A stretch of DNA of 64,000 nt from UBA2233 sp002347965 [NCBI: Nitrospirae bacterium UBA2233] (GTDB lineage: Bacteria; UBA2233), in the NCBI GenBank assembly GCA_002347965.1, contig DDYN01000057.1, positions 1 to 64,000 of the forward strand, given 5' to 3'. Below, in pieces: positions 45,397-53,492 of the stretch. Numbering within the stretch: the stretch's first letter is position 1; each line of letters begins with the position of its first letter. A program made the translations under genes and the position numbers. The notes under the pieces were generated by a model. It was not told the DNA's origin, did not search any database, and saw only the letters and a list, made by a program, of their open reading frames with translations.

Positions 45397-47195
45397 CGGT
45401 CCGGCATGGTGGATGAGGCGACTTCTTCGATGCTCGTGACGCCCGCCTTGGCCTTTTCGAGCCCCATCTGCCTTAGCGTTCGCATTCCAAACCGCCTTGC
45501 CTCGCGCTTGACCTCCGCAATGGGCGCCCGGTCCAAGAACATTTCCCGGATCTCGTCGTTGACGGCGAGCACCTCGAAAATTCCTACCCTGCCCAAATAC
45601 CCTGTGTTGAAGCACTTTGGGCAGCCTTTTGGGCCGAACAGGCTAAGGTCTGGAATATCCCTGGGGTCGAACCCCACCTGAATCAGCGCCTTGGGGGGAG
45701 GCTTGAGCGGAACCTTGCAATGGGGACATAGCTTTCTTAGGAGCCGCTGGGCCATCGTTAAAACGACCGAAGAAGCGACCAGGTATGGCTCGACGTTCAT
45801 GTTGGTCAGCCTTGCGAGCGCGGAAGGGGCGTCGTTGGTGTGCAACGTGGAAAGTATGAGATGGCCCGTGAGGGAGGCCTTTATGGCGATGTCGGCCGTT
45901 TCGAAGTCCCGGATTTCGCCCACAAGGATAATATCCGGGTCTTGGCGCAGGAACGAGCGTATCGCGGAGGCGAACGTGAGTTCGATCTCTTCGTGGACCT
46001 GCATTTGGTTGATTCCGGGCAAGTCGAACTCGATCGGGTCTTCGGCCGTCATGATGTTGACGGATTCCTTGTTGAGCTCGATGAGCATGCTGTAGAGTGT
46101 CGTGGTTTTCCCCGAGCCCGTCGGGCCGGTTACGAGCACCATCCCTTGAGGGGCGTGGATCGCGCGCATCACGGAATAGAGCTCGTCTTGCTCCATGCCG
46201 AGCCTTCGGACATCGATCTGGAGGGCCGCCTTGTCGAGCAGCCGAAGGACCGCTTTTTCTCCGAAGAACGTCGGAATAACGCTCACGCGGATGTCGATAG
46301 TCCTGCCGTGGCCGAGCGCGTAGTGGATTCTCCCGTCCTGGGGGAGTCGCTTCTCCGCGATGTCGAGCTGGCTTAAGATCTTGATGCGCGAAACGACCGA
46401 ACCCGCGATTGGCACGGGAAACGAGAACACCTTAACGAGCTTGCCGTCTAGTCTGTAGCGCACGCGGAACGTGTCCTCGAAGGGCTCGAAGTGGACATCC
46501 GAGGCCCCTGCGGCGATTGCTTTTCTCATCACGTAGTCGACAAGGTTGACGACCGCATCGTCCGTTTTTTGCTGGCCTACTGACCAAACCGCCGCGGCTG
46601 GCTTACGCTGGGATTCGCGCGCTTCCATGAGTGCCGTGTTGACGAAAATATCGAGGTTTGTGTCGTTCTCCTCGAACCGCCAGATACCCTTGGGTTCTGC
46701 GGTGAAACGCTCGCGGGTATAGTCCCTTAGCTGGATTGCCGGCTTGACGGCAGACTCTTGTTTGAGCGAGGGGTAGAGCGTTTCACGACAGGCCCGAACC
46801 TGGCCGAAGGTTGCCACGAGCGGACGAAAATGGTATTCAGTGGCGAACTCGAGGTCTTTTAGCGTACCGAGAGCCTCGATGTCGGCGACGAGCATCCAGA
46901 CATCCCGGCCCTCTCTCTTGAGCGGGACGATGTAGGGGTTGTTCTTAATCAGCTCGGGAGGAAGCACGGTTGAAAGGGAAGCATCCGGGGTGAGGCTGCC
47001 TTGTTGTGCCCTTGGAACGTGGCTTATTTCGGCCAGAAACGCCGCAAGCTGCTCTTCGCTCGTTTCTTCCAGCATCAAGACGTGTTCCAAGAGGCTCCCG
47101 CCCTTGTGGCGCACCAGCCACTCGGCCTGGCTTACGGCAAGTTCCGAAGCAAGGCCCTTGGAGATCAGCAAATGTCCCAAGTCTTTGGTTTGCAT
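45393..47195 (-). CDS. pilB: Pilus extension ATPase
   Basis: 600 residues: N-terminal MshEN-type domain, Walker A VTGPTGSGKTTT, Asp box MTAEDPIEFDLPG, Walker B-type IILVGEIRDFE, His box STLHTNDAPSA, and the tetracysteine zinc site CPHC/CPKC characteristic of PilB/GspE. First gene of pilB-pilT-pilC. The 120 bases between it and aroE probably hold the promoter. Confidence 0.95.
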   Translation of the reverse strand: MQTKDLGHLLISKGLASELAVSQAEWLVRHKGGSLLEHVLMLEETSEEQLAAFLAEISHVPRAQQGSLTPDASLSTVLPPELIKNNPYIVPLKREGRDVWMLVADIEALGTLKDLEFATEYHFRPLVATFGQVRACRETLYPSLKQESAVKPAIQLRDYTRERFTAEPKGIWRFEENDTNLDIFVNTALMEARESQRKPAAAVWSVGQQKTDDAVVNLVDYVMRKAIAAGASDVHFEPFEDTFRVRYRLDGKLVKVFSFPVPIAGSVVSRIKILSQLDIAEKRLPQDGRIHYALGHGRTIDIRVSVIPTFFGEKAVLRLLDKAALQIDVRRLGMEQDELYSVMRAIHAPQGMVLVTGPTGSGKTTTLYSMLIELNKESVNIMTAEDPIEFDLPGINQMQVHEEIELTFASAIRSFLRQDPDIILVGEIRDFETADIAIKASLTGHLILSTLHTNDAPSALARLTNMNVEPYLVASSVVLTMAQRLLRKLCPHCKVPLKPPPKALIQVGFDPRDIPDLSLFGPKGCPKCFNTGYLGRVGIFEVLAVNDEIREMFLDRAPIAEVKREARRFGMRTLRQMGLEKAKAGVTSIEEVASSTMPDR

Positions 47196-47314
47196 CGAAC
47201 GTGCGCAACCCTAACGTTCGTAATAGTATGAAATAAAGGGCAAAAGCTCAAAGGTGATTCATGTATGAGCGTGGCACAAGCCCGGTGGAGGGTCAAGCAG
47301 TTTTCCTAGAGAGC

Positions 47315-48190
47315 CTATCTGACGCGCTTTTCGAGCGCTTCCAATAGGAGTCGATGATTTTTTTCGACCTTTTTTCCAAAAAACAGCCAGAAGGCCAAGA
47401 GCCCCTGGAACAGGAGCATGGGGAGGCCGTTTTGAATGCTCGCCCCGGCCCGCTTGGCCGCCTTGAGGAATGGGGTCAACGGGGGGTGATAGACCAAATC
47501 GACGGCCCGAACGGGACGGGGCGGGTTCATTGGAAAGCGGATGTCCAGCCTGCCTCCCCCCATTTCGGCCGAAGCGGTCTGGACGATCCAATCGAACCTC
47601 CCCACAAACTCGGGCTCAAGGAGCACGTCCAAGGGGTGGGCCTCGATGATCGTCGGGCCGAGGGCGCTCGCGGCCTCTTTGAGCATCCTGGCACGCTCGA
47701 GCGTTCGGTTGGCGATGACAAGGAGTCCTGGTCTTTGCCTTATGAGCCCGTAAGTGACCGCGCGGGCCGCCCCGCCGGCTCCAACGACCAAAATACGCGA
47801 CCCCCCTATCGCCGCCCCTCCAAACCCGAAATCCAGCGCGGCCATGAACCCTTGGGCATCCGTGTTGTGGCCAAGATAGCCCCCGCCCACAAGCCGGACG
47901 ACAGTGTTCACCGCCCCGATTGTACGGGCTTCATGGCTTAGGGCGTCCAGGTGCTCGAGCATGCGTTCTTTGTAAGGGACGGTTACGTTGAACCCATCGA
48001 CCCCTAGCTCGTAGAGGCCCTCGACGGCCTTCGAGAAGCGCTCCGATGGAACTTCAAACGGGACATAGGAGCCTTTTTCGTGGGCAAGCTCCATGAAAAA
48101 GCCCTGCATCCACGGGGATAGCGACGCGGACACGGCGCTGCCCAAGATGCCAAGAAACCTGGGTGGAAGGGCGGGCTTTACTCGGGACAA
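47315..48190 (-). CDS. aroE: Shikimate dehydrogenase
   Basis: 291 residues, NADPH-dependent reduction of 3-dehydroshikimate. Substrate motifs SASLSPWMQGFF and FNVTVPYKERM (catalytic Lys), NTDAQGFMAAL, and the nucleotide loop VVGAGGAARAV with NRTLERA. Together with aroC it supplies chorismate, also the precursor for the menaquinone genes at the right end. It closely follows the small secreted protein gene. Confidence 0.95.
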   Translation of the reverse strand: MSRVKPALPPRFLGILGSAVSASLSPWMQGFFMELAHEKGSYVPFEVPSERFSKAVEGLYELGVDGFNVTVPYKERMLEHLDALSHEARTIGAVNTVVRLVGGGYLGHNTDAQGFMAALDFGFGGAAIGGSRILVVGAGGAARAVTYGLIRQRPGLLVIANRTLERARMLKEAASALGPTIIEAHPLDVLLEPEFVGRFDWIVQTASAEMGGGRLDIRFPMNPPRPVRAVDLVYHPPLTPFLKAAKRAGASIQNGLPMLLFQGLLAFWLFFGKKVEKNHRLLLEALEKRVR

Positions 48191-48207
48191 ACTTTATCGG
48201 CCTACCT

Positions 48208-48504
48208 TTAGGGTAAAACGTACCAAGCGCAAGGGAAATCCCACAGCCCGCCGCACGTGTGCCCGCCTGGCGGCGTCTGGGGGAGGGGGAGCGGACCCAA
48301 CGAGGGCTCCTGCCCTTGCGGGGCGAAGAACGTGTAGCCCCCCGTTCCCTGAGGAAAGCCCGCGGGTTGGACCCCTGCGGGTCCGGCAGGCCTGGCCTGC
48401 GAGCCTCCCAACGCCTGCTGGGCATGAGCATGACTGAACCCAAGCGACACGAGCAACCCGCCCGCCGCGACCTTTAGAGCAAAACGCCTACCTTGCCGAG
48501 GCAT
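48208..48504 (-). CDS. Small secreted Pro/Gly-rich protein
   Basis: 98 residues, unrecognised. A clear signal peptide (FALKVAAGGLLVSLGFSHAHA) precedes a mature part of about 70 residues rich in Pro, Gly and Gln (PAGPAGVQPAGFPQGTGG). The C-terminus holds the only two cysteines, HTCGGLWDFPCAWYVLP, so a small disulfide loop is possible. It starts within the last codons of the GntR regulator gene and ends 17 bases before aroE. Confidence 0.7.
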   Translation of the reverse strand: MPRQGRRFALKVAAGGLLVSLGFSHAHAQQALGGSQARPAGPAGVQPAGFPQGTGGYTFFAPQGQEPSLGPLPLPQTPPGGHTCGGLWDFPCAWYVLP

Positions 48505-49186
48505 CCGAAGAATTGCCCTGCGCTGCCTGGAGCTGTTCTTTTTTCTTGCGCAGTTCCCGGGTTAAGACCCTGGCGCCTTCCATCGCGTTCTCCCAAACCA
48601 AGCTGCCGGCTTCGTCCGCATCCTTCTTGCGGAAGGCCTCTATAATCTTGGCGTGCGTCTTGAACGTATCCCTACCGTCCTCGGTAAGCGAAATGGCAAT
48701 GCGGTAGCGCCTGTATTGTCTAACGAGCTGCTCGTTGATCTGAACGATCTTGTCGTTTCCGCAGGCGTTGACAAAGACGGAGTGAAACTCGTTATGGGCC
48801 TTGAGGACGGCGGCGGAGTCCTCTTTGCCGGCCATGCGTTCGAGCTGCTCGTTGAGCTTCTCCATTTTCTGAAGGTCCTTCTCCGTCAGCCTGTCCACGG
48901 CTTTCCTCGCGGCGTAGCTCTCCAGCAGCGCTTTTAGCTCGTAGAAATCCTCGACGTCTTTTTGGTCCCAGCTCGAGACGACGGCCCCCCTGTGTGGGTA
49001 GATGTCGATGAACCCCTCGGCCGCAAGCTCTCTGAAGGCTTCGCGCACGGGAGTACGCGAGATCTGGTATTGTTCGGCCATTTCTTCTTCGGTAAGCCGT
49101 TCGCCCGGCTTGAGCTGTCCCTTGACGATGGATTCCCTGATTGCCTCGACCACTCTTTCTCGTAGCGTCTTGTAAGCGCGCACCAT
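48488..49186 (-). CDS. GntR-family regulator, FadR/FCD type
   Basis: 232 residues. N-terminal winged helix (VVEAIRESIVKGQLKPGERL, TPVREAFRELAAEGF) and C-terminal all-helical FCD ligand domain with the metal-binding pattern Asp/His (KAHNEFHSVFVNAC, HAKIIEAF). Such regulators respond to small carboxylates. AAGGAGGGG precedes the start. It heads a short unit with the secreted protein and aroE; an operator-like element lies just upstream. Confidence 0.9.
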   Translation of the reverse strand: MVRAYKTLRERVVEAIRESIVKGQLKPGERLTEEEMAEQYQISRTPVREAFRELAAEGFIDIYPHRGAVVSSWDQKDVEDFYELKALLESYAARKAVDRLTEKDLQKMEKLNEQLERMAGKEDSAAVLKAHNEFHSVFVNACGNDKIVQINEQLVRQYRRYRIAISLTEDGRDTFKTHAKIIEAFRKKDADEAGSLVWENAMEGARVLTRELRKKKEQLQAAQGNSSDASAR

Positions 49187-49239
49187 ACCCCTCCTTGTTC
49201 AGAAGAGCCCCTTTAAAGCTCGGACTCCTTGACGGATAA

Positions 49240-49275
49240 ATTTGATAGTGCACATTGTATCGTATATATTGTTCC
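49240..49275. promoter_or_regulatory. Possible operator/promoter of the GntR gene
   Basis: On the minus strand CAATATATACGATACAATG includes a -10-like TACAAT and an imperfect palindrome ATTGTATCGTATATATTG similar in form to FadR-type sites, followed by GATACAATGTGCACTATC with GATA/TATC ends. Position about 60-90 bases before the start fits autoregulation. Confidence 0.3.
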
Positions 49276-49338
49276 TTGCCAAGCCCCAGCATACGGATGG
49301 ACTTTTTTGGAGGTGCCTTTTTCGAGCGGGATCCAAGG

Positions 49339-49704
49339 TTAAAACCCGATTAGCGGCCTTTCGTTGCGCTCTTGCTCGGCCTTACACTCTATGCACAAAT
49401 CAGTGACGGGCCTGGCTTTTAGCCTTTCTATGCCAATTTCCTGCCCGCAGTGGATACAAAGGCCGAAAGTACCCGTCTCGAAACGCTCGAGCGCCTCGTC
49501 GATCTTCTTGATGAGCTTTCGCTCCCTGTCTTTGATCCTCAAAATTGGGATCCGTCCGTCCTCGATCTGGGCCCGGTCTGTGGGGTCGGAAGTTTGCCCC
49601 GGATCAAGCTGGCCCTTTTGAGAAAGCTGGTTCGCCCCTTCGAGGAGCTCCTCTTTCCATCGAAGCAACGCCTCTTTGAGCAAGAGCAGTTCTTTTGTGT
49701 TCAT
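49339..49704 (-). CDS. DksA/TraR-type zinc finger protein
   Basis: 121 residues. Coiled-coil N-terminus and C-terminal C4 zinc finger (CIHCGQEIGIERLKA and LCIECKAEQ). The coiled-coil tip region has Asp residues (DPTDRAQIEDG) as in DksA, which inserts into the RNA polymerase secondary channel. It is shorter than E. coli DksA and close to the general stress or TraR-like type found in many phyla. Proposed partner: RNA polymerase with ppGpp. Confidence 0.87.
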   Translation of the reverse strand: MNTKELLLLKEALLRWKEELLEGANQLSQKGQLDPGQTSDPTDRAQIEDGRIPILRIKDRERKLIKKIDEALERFETGTFGLCIHCGQEIGIERLKARPVTDLCIECKAEQERNERPLIGF

Positions 49705-49728
49705 GACGTCTCCGTTCGTGTGGCCTCC

Positions 49729-50247
49729 TCAACCGCCTTCCAGGTAGCGGGCAAAGCCGTTTAGGTCCTCCAAAAACCGCCGCATGAGCCTTTGGTGGCT
49801 TGCTTGGTAGTATACGCGCCCACAGCCTGGGCATGTCCAGAAGCGTTCCATGTTCCTTGCGACATGGGTAGGAATACGGCCGATCACCTGCCGCTTTGGA
49901 GTAACGAGGAGCCTGGCGTTGCATACGGTGCAAAGGCCTCCCATGACCCTAGTCGGCTCGAGAAACTTAAGCAACGGGGCGATCTCGAGAAGCTGGTCGC
50001 GGACAACGTTGCTATGCAGGAGGTAGAATGCAACCGGGGGGCGTTGGAGAGTAAGGAGCCGGTCCTTCGTAACCAGCACGCGGCTTTCCCGGAGCGTGAG
50101 CGCGACAAGCTGCTCGTCTGGCCCTTTTGGGTAGTAGCGGGCATCGAAACGGAGGATTCTAAGCCACCTTGCAAGCCTTCCTAGCATCGTATCCAGCATT
50201 AGCCCGCCGTAGGAAGCCCGGTTCATCATTTTTCTGCCTATGTTCAT
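49729..50247 (-). CDS. Mut7-C domain RNase-like protein
   Basis: About 172 residues. The N-terminal half carries the Mut7-C PIN-like pattern (MLGRLARWLRILRFDARYY, RVLVTKDRLLTLQ), and the C-terminal half a zinc ribbon (CTVCNARL, CPGCGRVYY). Proposed ribonuclease of unknown target. The start is uncertain: ATG at 50247 gives MNIGRKMMNRASYGG, later ATGs at 50229 and 50226 are possible, and the frame is open to 50298. No clear ribosome site supports any of these. Confidence 0.8.
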   Translation of the reverse strand: MNIGRKMMNRASYGGLMLDTMLGRLARWLRILRFDARYYPKGPDEQLVALTLRESRVLVTKDRLLTLQRPPVAFYLLHSNVVRDQLLEIAPLLKFLEPTRVMGGLCTVCNARLLVTPKRQVIGRIPTHVARNMERFWTCPGCGRVYYQASHQRLMRRFLEDLNGFARYLEGG

Positions 50248-50291
50248 GTCAATTTGGAGGCTCCTTTGATCATAGCAAAACTTTCTCGGCC

Positions 50292-50322
50292 TTGACATTG
50301 TTTCCTGGGCGCGTTGTAGAAT
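50292..50322 (+). promoter_or_regulatory. Promoter of the phosphofructokinase gene
   Basis: A perfect TTGACA at 50292-50297 and TGTAGAAT at 50315-50322 (17 bases to TGTAGA, 19 to TAGAAT). It lies about 65 bases before the pfk start codon. Confidence 0.5.
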
Positions 50323-50388
50323 TTGGAGAGGACGAAAGGAGAGTTTGACGACTATAGCCTTACCTAAGGAAACAACAGGAGACCTTGT

Positions 50389-51432
50389 ATGCCCAAGCGT
50401 GTGGGAATTTTAACCGGCGGAGGCGATTGTCCAGGCCTAAACGCCGCCATCCGTGCCGTTGTTCGTAGGTTGCTTCCCGAGAACATAGAAACGATCGGCA
50501 TTCTCAAAGGCTGGAAGGGGGCCTTGGAAAAAGAAACCATGCCTTTGGGCGTGGACGAGGTAGCGGGCATCCTGCCCAGAGGCGGAACAATCCTTAGGAC
50601 TTCCAGGACAAACCCGTTGAAGCACGATGGCGGGCTGGAGAAAACCGTTAAAAACCTGGAAGGCCTGGGCATTGAAGCGCTCGTGGCGATCGGAGGGGAG
50701 GATACGCTCGGCGTGGCCTCCAAGCTGTTCGAGGCGGGGGTGAAGGTCGTCGGAATCCCGAAGACGATCGACAACGACCTTTCCGGTACGGACATGACGT
50801 TCGGGTTCGACACGGCCGTTTCCATAGCAACCGAGGCGATAGACAGGATCCACACGACCGCCGAGTCGCACGACCGGGTCATGGTCGTCGAGGTGATGGG
50901 CCGCTATACCGGATGGATCGCCGCTTACTCTGGGATCGCGGGCGGGGCGGATGCCATCCTTATCCCCGAAGAACCGTTTTCGCTCGAAGAGGTCGTCAGA
51001 ATCGTAAAAAAGCGTCACGAGCGCGGCCGGGATTTCAGCATTGTCGTCGTCGCGGAAGGCGCCAAGTTTGGCGATGTGGCCGAGAAGAACATGCTGGTCG
51101 TTCAAGACGCCCGGATGGACGAGTTCGGGCATGTCAAGCTTGGAGGGATTGGCAATGTCCTGGCGCGGGAGATAGAAGATCAGACAGGCTATGAAACCCG
51201 GGTTACCGTCTTGGGGCACATCCAGCGAGGGGGGACTCCGACGGCGTTTGACCGTGTCCTGGCCACTCGGTTCGGGGTTTTCGCCGCAGGTCTCGTGTTG
51301 GACGGCAAGTTTGGGCACATGGCCGCGTTACGAGGGATGCAGATTGCGGATATTCCGCTGAAAGAAGCCACGGGCCAGGTTAAAAAGCTCGACAAGAAGA
51401 TATTCGAGGTTGCGAAGGTCTTCTTCGGCTAG
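50389..51432 (+). CDS. 6-phosphofructokinase, probably pyrophosphate-dependent
   Basis: 347 residues, glycolytic phosphorylation of fructose 6-phosphate. Motifs: LTGGGDCPG at 8-16, RTSRTNP, IGGEDTLG, PKTIDND and VVEVMGRYTGWIA. The phosphoryl-donor residues are Asp105 and Lys125 (equivalent to E. coli 104 and 124); this Asp/Lys pair marks pyrophosphate-dependent enzymes, where ATP enzymes have Gly at both. The overall sequence is nearest the mixed group that includes actinomycete PPi-PFK. ACAGGAG lies before the ATG. It is monocistronic with its own promoter and terminator. Confidence 0.9.
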   Translation: MPKRVGILTGGGDCPGLNAAIRAVVRRLLPENIETIGILKGWKGALEKETMPLGVDEVAGILPRGGTILRTSRTNPLKHDGGLEKTVKNLEGLGIEALVAIGGEDTLGVASKLFEAGVKVVGIPKTIDNDLSGTDMTFGFDTAVSIATEAIDRIHTTAESHDRVMVVEVMGRYTGWIAAYSGIAGGADAILIPEEPFSLEEVVRIVKKRHERGRDFSIVVVAEGAKFGDVAEKNMLVVQDARMDEFGHVKLGGIGNVLAREIEDQTGYETRVTVLGHIQRGGTPTAFDRVLATRFGVFAAGLVLDGKFGHMAALRGMQIADIPLKEATGQVKKLDKKIFEVAKVFFG

Positions 51433-51471
51433 CCTTCTTGTTTTTCGCAAGCAACGCAAGGTGGGGCATTT

Positions 51472-51502
51472 TGGAGGGTTACACGGCAAACCTCCATTTT
51501 TT
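51472..51502 (+). terminator. Intrinsic terminator of pfk
   Basis: Stem TGGAGG/CCTCCA extended by TT/AA pairs, 13-base loop, followed by six T residues. Confidence 0.8.
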
Positions 51503-51527
51503 AACAAGACAACGTTGAACCTTACAA

Positions 51528-51560
51528 CACGGGGCACGGAAATGTGAACCGTGCCCCGTG
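51528..51560 (-). terminator. Terminator hairpin of the rhodanese operon
   Basis: A perfect 12-bp stem CACGGGGCACGG/CCGTGCCCCGTG with a 9-base loop, 28 bases beyond the rhodanese stop. The following T-tract on the minus strand is weak (TTGT), so it may act mainly as an RNA-stabilising 3' end. Confidence 0.6.
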
Positions 51561-51588
51561 AAAACGGCTGGTGCCTATTATCCGCCCA

Positions 51589-52881
51589 TCAATAAACCAC
51601 GGGGAACCCGGCGGCCGTCCAGTTGGTCGTCCCGCCGATTAAGTCGTACACCTGCGTGAAGCCCTTATCGATGGCCATCATGGAAGCTTCCGCCCCCCTT
51701 GGCCCGTTGGCACACACAAAGCAGATCGGGGCGTTCTTGTCGAGCTCGCCGGAATCCAAAAACTGCTCGACGTCCTCACCGAGCTCGTGGAACTGGATCT
51801 TGGCAATATGCAGCCCGTTGTACTCGAGCGCACTGCGTACGTCCACGACGGTTAGGTTCGGATCCTCTCGCCATTTCTCGTAGAGTTGGCTTGCGATCCA
51901 AGAGTGCATGTACTTGCCCTGGATCCAGCCCGTATTGGCGTAGTTGACGATTCTGTTGACCATCTCGATCAACGTGGGCCCGAAGTTGGGCGCTGGTACC
52001 CAGTTTTCGGAATCCGGCGTAGACCCGCCGATCGCCCGGTTGATGCCGGCGGCCCTTCCTTGAACGCCAAGGAACGTGTTCAGCGTTTGCTCGGCAAGAG
52101 CTTGGTCTTTGGTGTTGACGATTTTTGCGGATTTTTTGAAAACAAGGTCCGGATAGGCATCGGCTAGGCTAGGAGCGCTTTGGTAGCCGAAGGCATCCTC
52201 TGACTGGGCCACAATTTGGCCTTTTTGGTAGACAACCGGCGCTTGACCCTTGGTCACATCAACGCCTTGCAAAGACAAGGGCATGCCGGCCCCGATCCAT
52301 TCTCCGATGCCTGAATTCAGGTAGTAAACGTTGTCGTAACCATACGTAACCGTATGGTAGCCCGCTACAAGGGCTCGAATCCCTCAAGCACAGATGAGAA
52401 TTTCTGGCTTGTCGGGGTCGAGCCTGCCCGATTTCACGAACTCGTCGTACTCAGAAAGCGGGACGTTGATAGAGCCCGGGATGTGCATGCCGTCGAACTC
52501 GGCCTTGGAGCGTATGTCAACGATCTGAACCTCTTGGCTTGACATCATCCTGCGCATCTGGGCCGCCGTTACCGGGTTTGCCGTTACGCCCTCGAGCTTT
52601 AGCTGTAAGGGCGGAATCGCGCCCTCCATCCAGTAGCGCATGCCTCCCATCAGGTACATGAAGAACGCGCCCACGTCGGTCGTGGCGATCTGGTTGGGCG
52701 TGAAGGAGAACATGTTGCCCGCCAAGGGCACGAACAAGTCGGCCATCGGCTGGGTCAAGCCCCGGACCATCAAGTCGTTCCTCGTTACCTCGTGGGCGTT
52801 TGCTTTGGTCCCCACAAACGGGGCTGCGCTAAAGATAAGCGGCAGGCCTAAGGCCAGCGCCTTGAACCATCGCTTTCGCAT
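51589..52881 (-). CDS. Exported double-rhodanese protein with in-frame UGA (candidate selenoprotein)
   Basis: One frame of 430 codons from 52881 to 51589 with a single UGA at 52386-52384 (codon 166). A signal peptide (KALALGLPLIFSAAPF) and a short N-terminal region lead to rhodanese domain 1 (VQIVDIRSKAEFDGMHIPGS, active loop ILICA-UGA-GIRALVAGY, then YYLNSGIGEWIGAG) and domain 2 (VVDVRSALEYNG, loop FVCANGPRGA, LIGGTTNWTAAG). The loops align, so UGA takes the place of Asn in CANG, two residues after Cys164, and downstream coding is fully preserved. Either UGA is read as selenocysteine, or it is a nonsense mutation (TCA Ser to TGA would be enough) giving a truncated product. GGAGGAG precedes the start. 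Confidence 0.75.
52339..52358 (-). promoter_or_regulatory. SECIS-like hairpin downstream of the UGA
   Basis: In the mRNA, ACCAUACG-GUUA-CGUAUGGU forms a perfect 8-bp stem with a GUUA loop. The loop begins 33 bases after the UGA, inside the 16-37 base range described for bacterial SECIS elements, and has G then U as its first two bases. A smaller AGGG/CCCU stem lies between. It is within coding sequence, as bacterial SECIS elements are. Confidence 0.45.
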
Positions 52882-52910
52882 GGCTCCTCCTTATTTTGGT
52901 TGATTCTTTC

Positions 52911-53042
52911 CTACACCAGGCTTGTCAGCGAGGTGCTGGTAGCCGGGAAAGAGTTCGACAAAAGATGCACGAACGCGTTCAGAAAGGCATTTAAGAGCTC
53001 GCTCAAGAGTCCAGGGTCGATCGGGGCAGGTTGGAATCCCAT
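52911..53042 (-). CDS. 43-residue hydrophobic peptide B of the rhodanese operon
   Basis: Unrecognised. AAGGAGG lies 7 bases before the ATG. The peptide starts MGFQPAPIDPGLLSE, continues with an amphipathic or hydrophobic helix LLNAFLNAFVHLLSNSF, and ends in a Ser/Thr tail ending SLTSLV. It has no Lys, Arg or Cys. Exactly the same length as peptide A just upstream, and 29 bases before the rhodanese start. It may be a membrane-active or structural peptide. Confidence 0.65.
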   Translation of the reverse strand: MGFQPAPIDPGLLSELLNAFLNAFVHLLSNSFPATSTSLTSLV

Positions 53043-53058
53043 AGAAAACCTCCTTATT

Positions 53059-53190
53059 TCAGCCCATTAAACTAGTAATCGGGCTCGTCAAAAACCCAGA
53101 GAGCTGATCGCTCACACCAAGAAGCCCGGGCAAGCTCGGGGCCAGGTTGTTGACGAAGAACTCGTAGACCGTGTTCAGGAACTCGGCCAT
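53059..53190 (-). CDS. 43-residue hydrophobic peptide A of the rhodanese operon
   Basis: Unrecognised. The initiation site is near perfect (AAAGGAGGTGA before ATG). Sequence: MAEFLNTVYEFFVNNLAP, then SLPGLLGVSDQLSGFL and the tail TSPITSLMG. It carries only acidic charges, no Lys, Arg or Cys. First gene after a good promoter, so probably the most abundant product of the operon. Peptides A and B share length, composition and a Ser/Thr-Leu tail but little direct identity. Confidence 0.65.
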   Translation of the reverse strand: MAEFLNTVYEFFVNNLAPSLPGLLGVSDQLSGFLTSPITSLMG

Positions 53191-53229
53191 ACCATTCACC
53201 TCCTTTTAGGCTTGTTTATTATTGTATGA

Positions 53230-53258
53230 AGCATACTAAAATTGCACGTTTCTGTCAA
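53230..53258 (-). promoter_or_regulatory. Promoter of the peptide/rhodanese operon
   Basis: On the minus strand TTGACA (53253-53258) and TATGCT (53230-53235) with an ideal 17-base spacer. The transcript would start about 30 bases before peptide A. Confidence 0.6.
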
Positions 53259-53492
53259 AGTATCGCCGTAGAGTATCCAGTTGGCTCGACAAGGCATGGA
53301 AGGATTACGTTGAAGGACGGGTTTTGTTCGGACGAACGATCGTCAAAAGGCCTATCGTCCTCCCGCTCGGAGATACGGGAAAACACCGCCACCCTTACGC
53401 ACCCTGTAGAAATGGATGGATACGAGCGCGACGATCACCAGCGGCAACAGGACAATATCAAGCACATAGAAGCGGACAGGCGCAAGCGGGCG

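Noticed and set aside
52360-52386. T-arm-like GGCTCGAATCCC on the plus strand
   Set aside because: No acceptor, D or anticodon arms can be built around it; it is the reverse complement of coding sequence after the UGA.
52384-52386. Reassignment of UGA to Trp or Gly in this organism
   Set aside because: Many genes in the window end in TGA at ATGA overlaps exactly where the family should end, so UGA is a normal stop.
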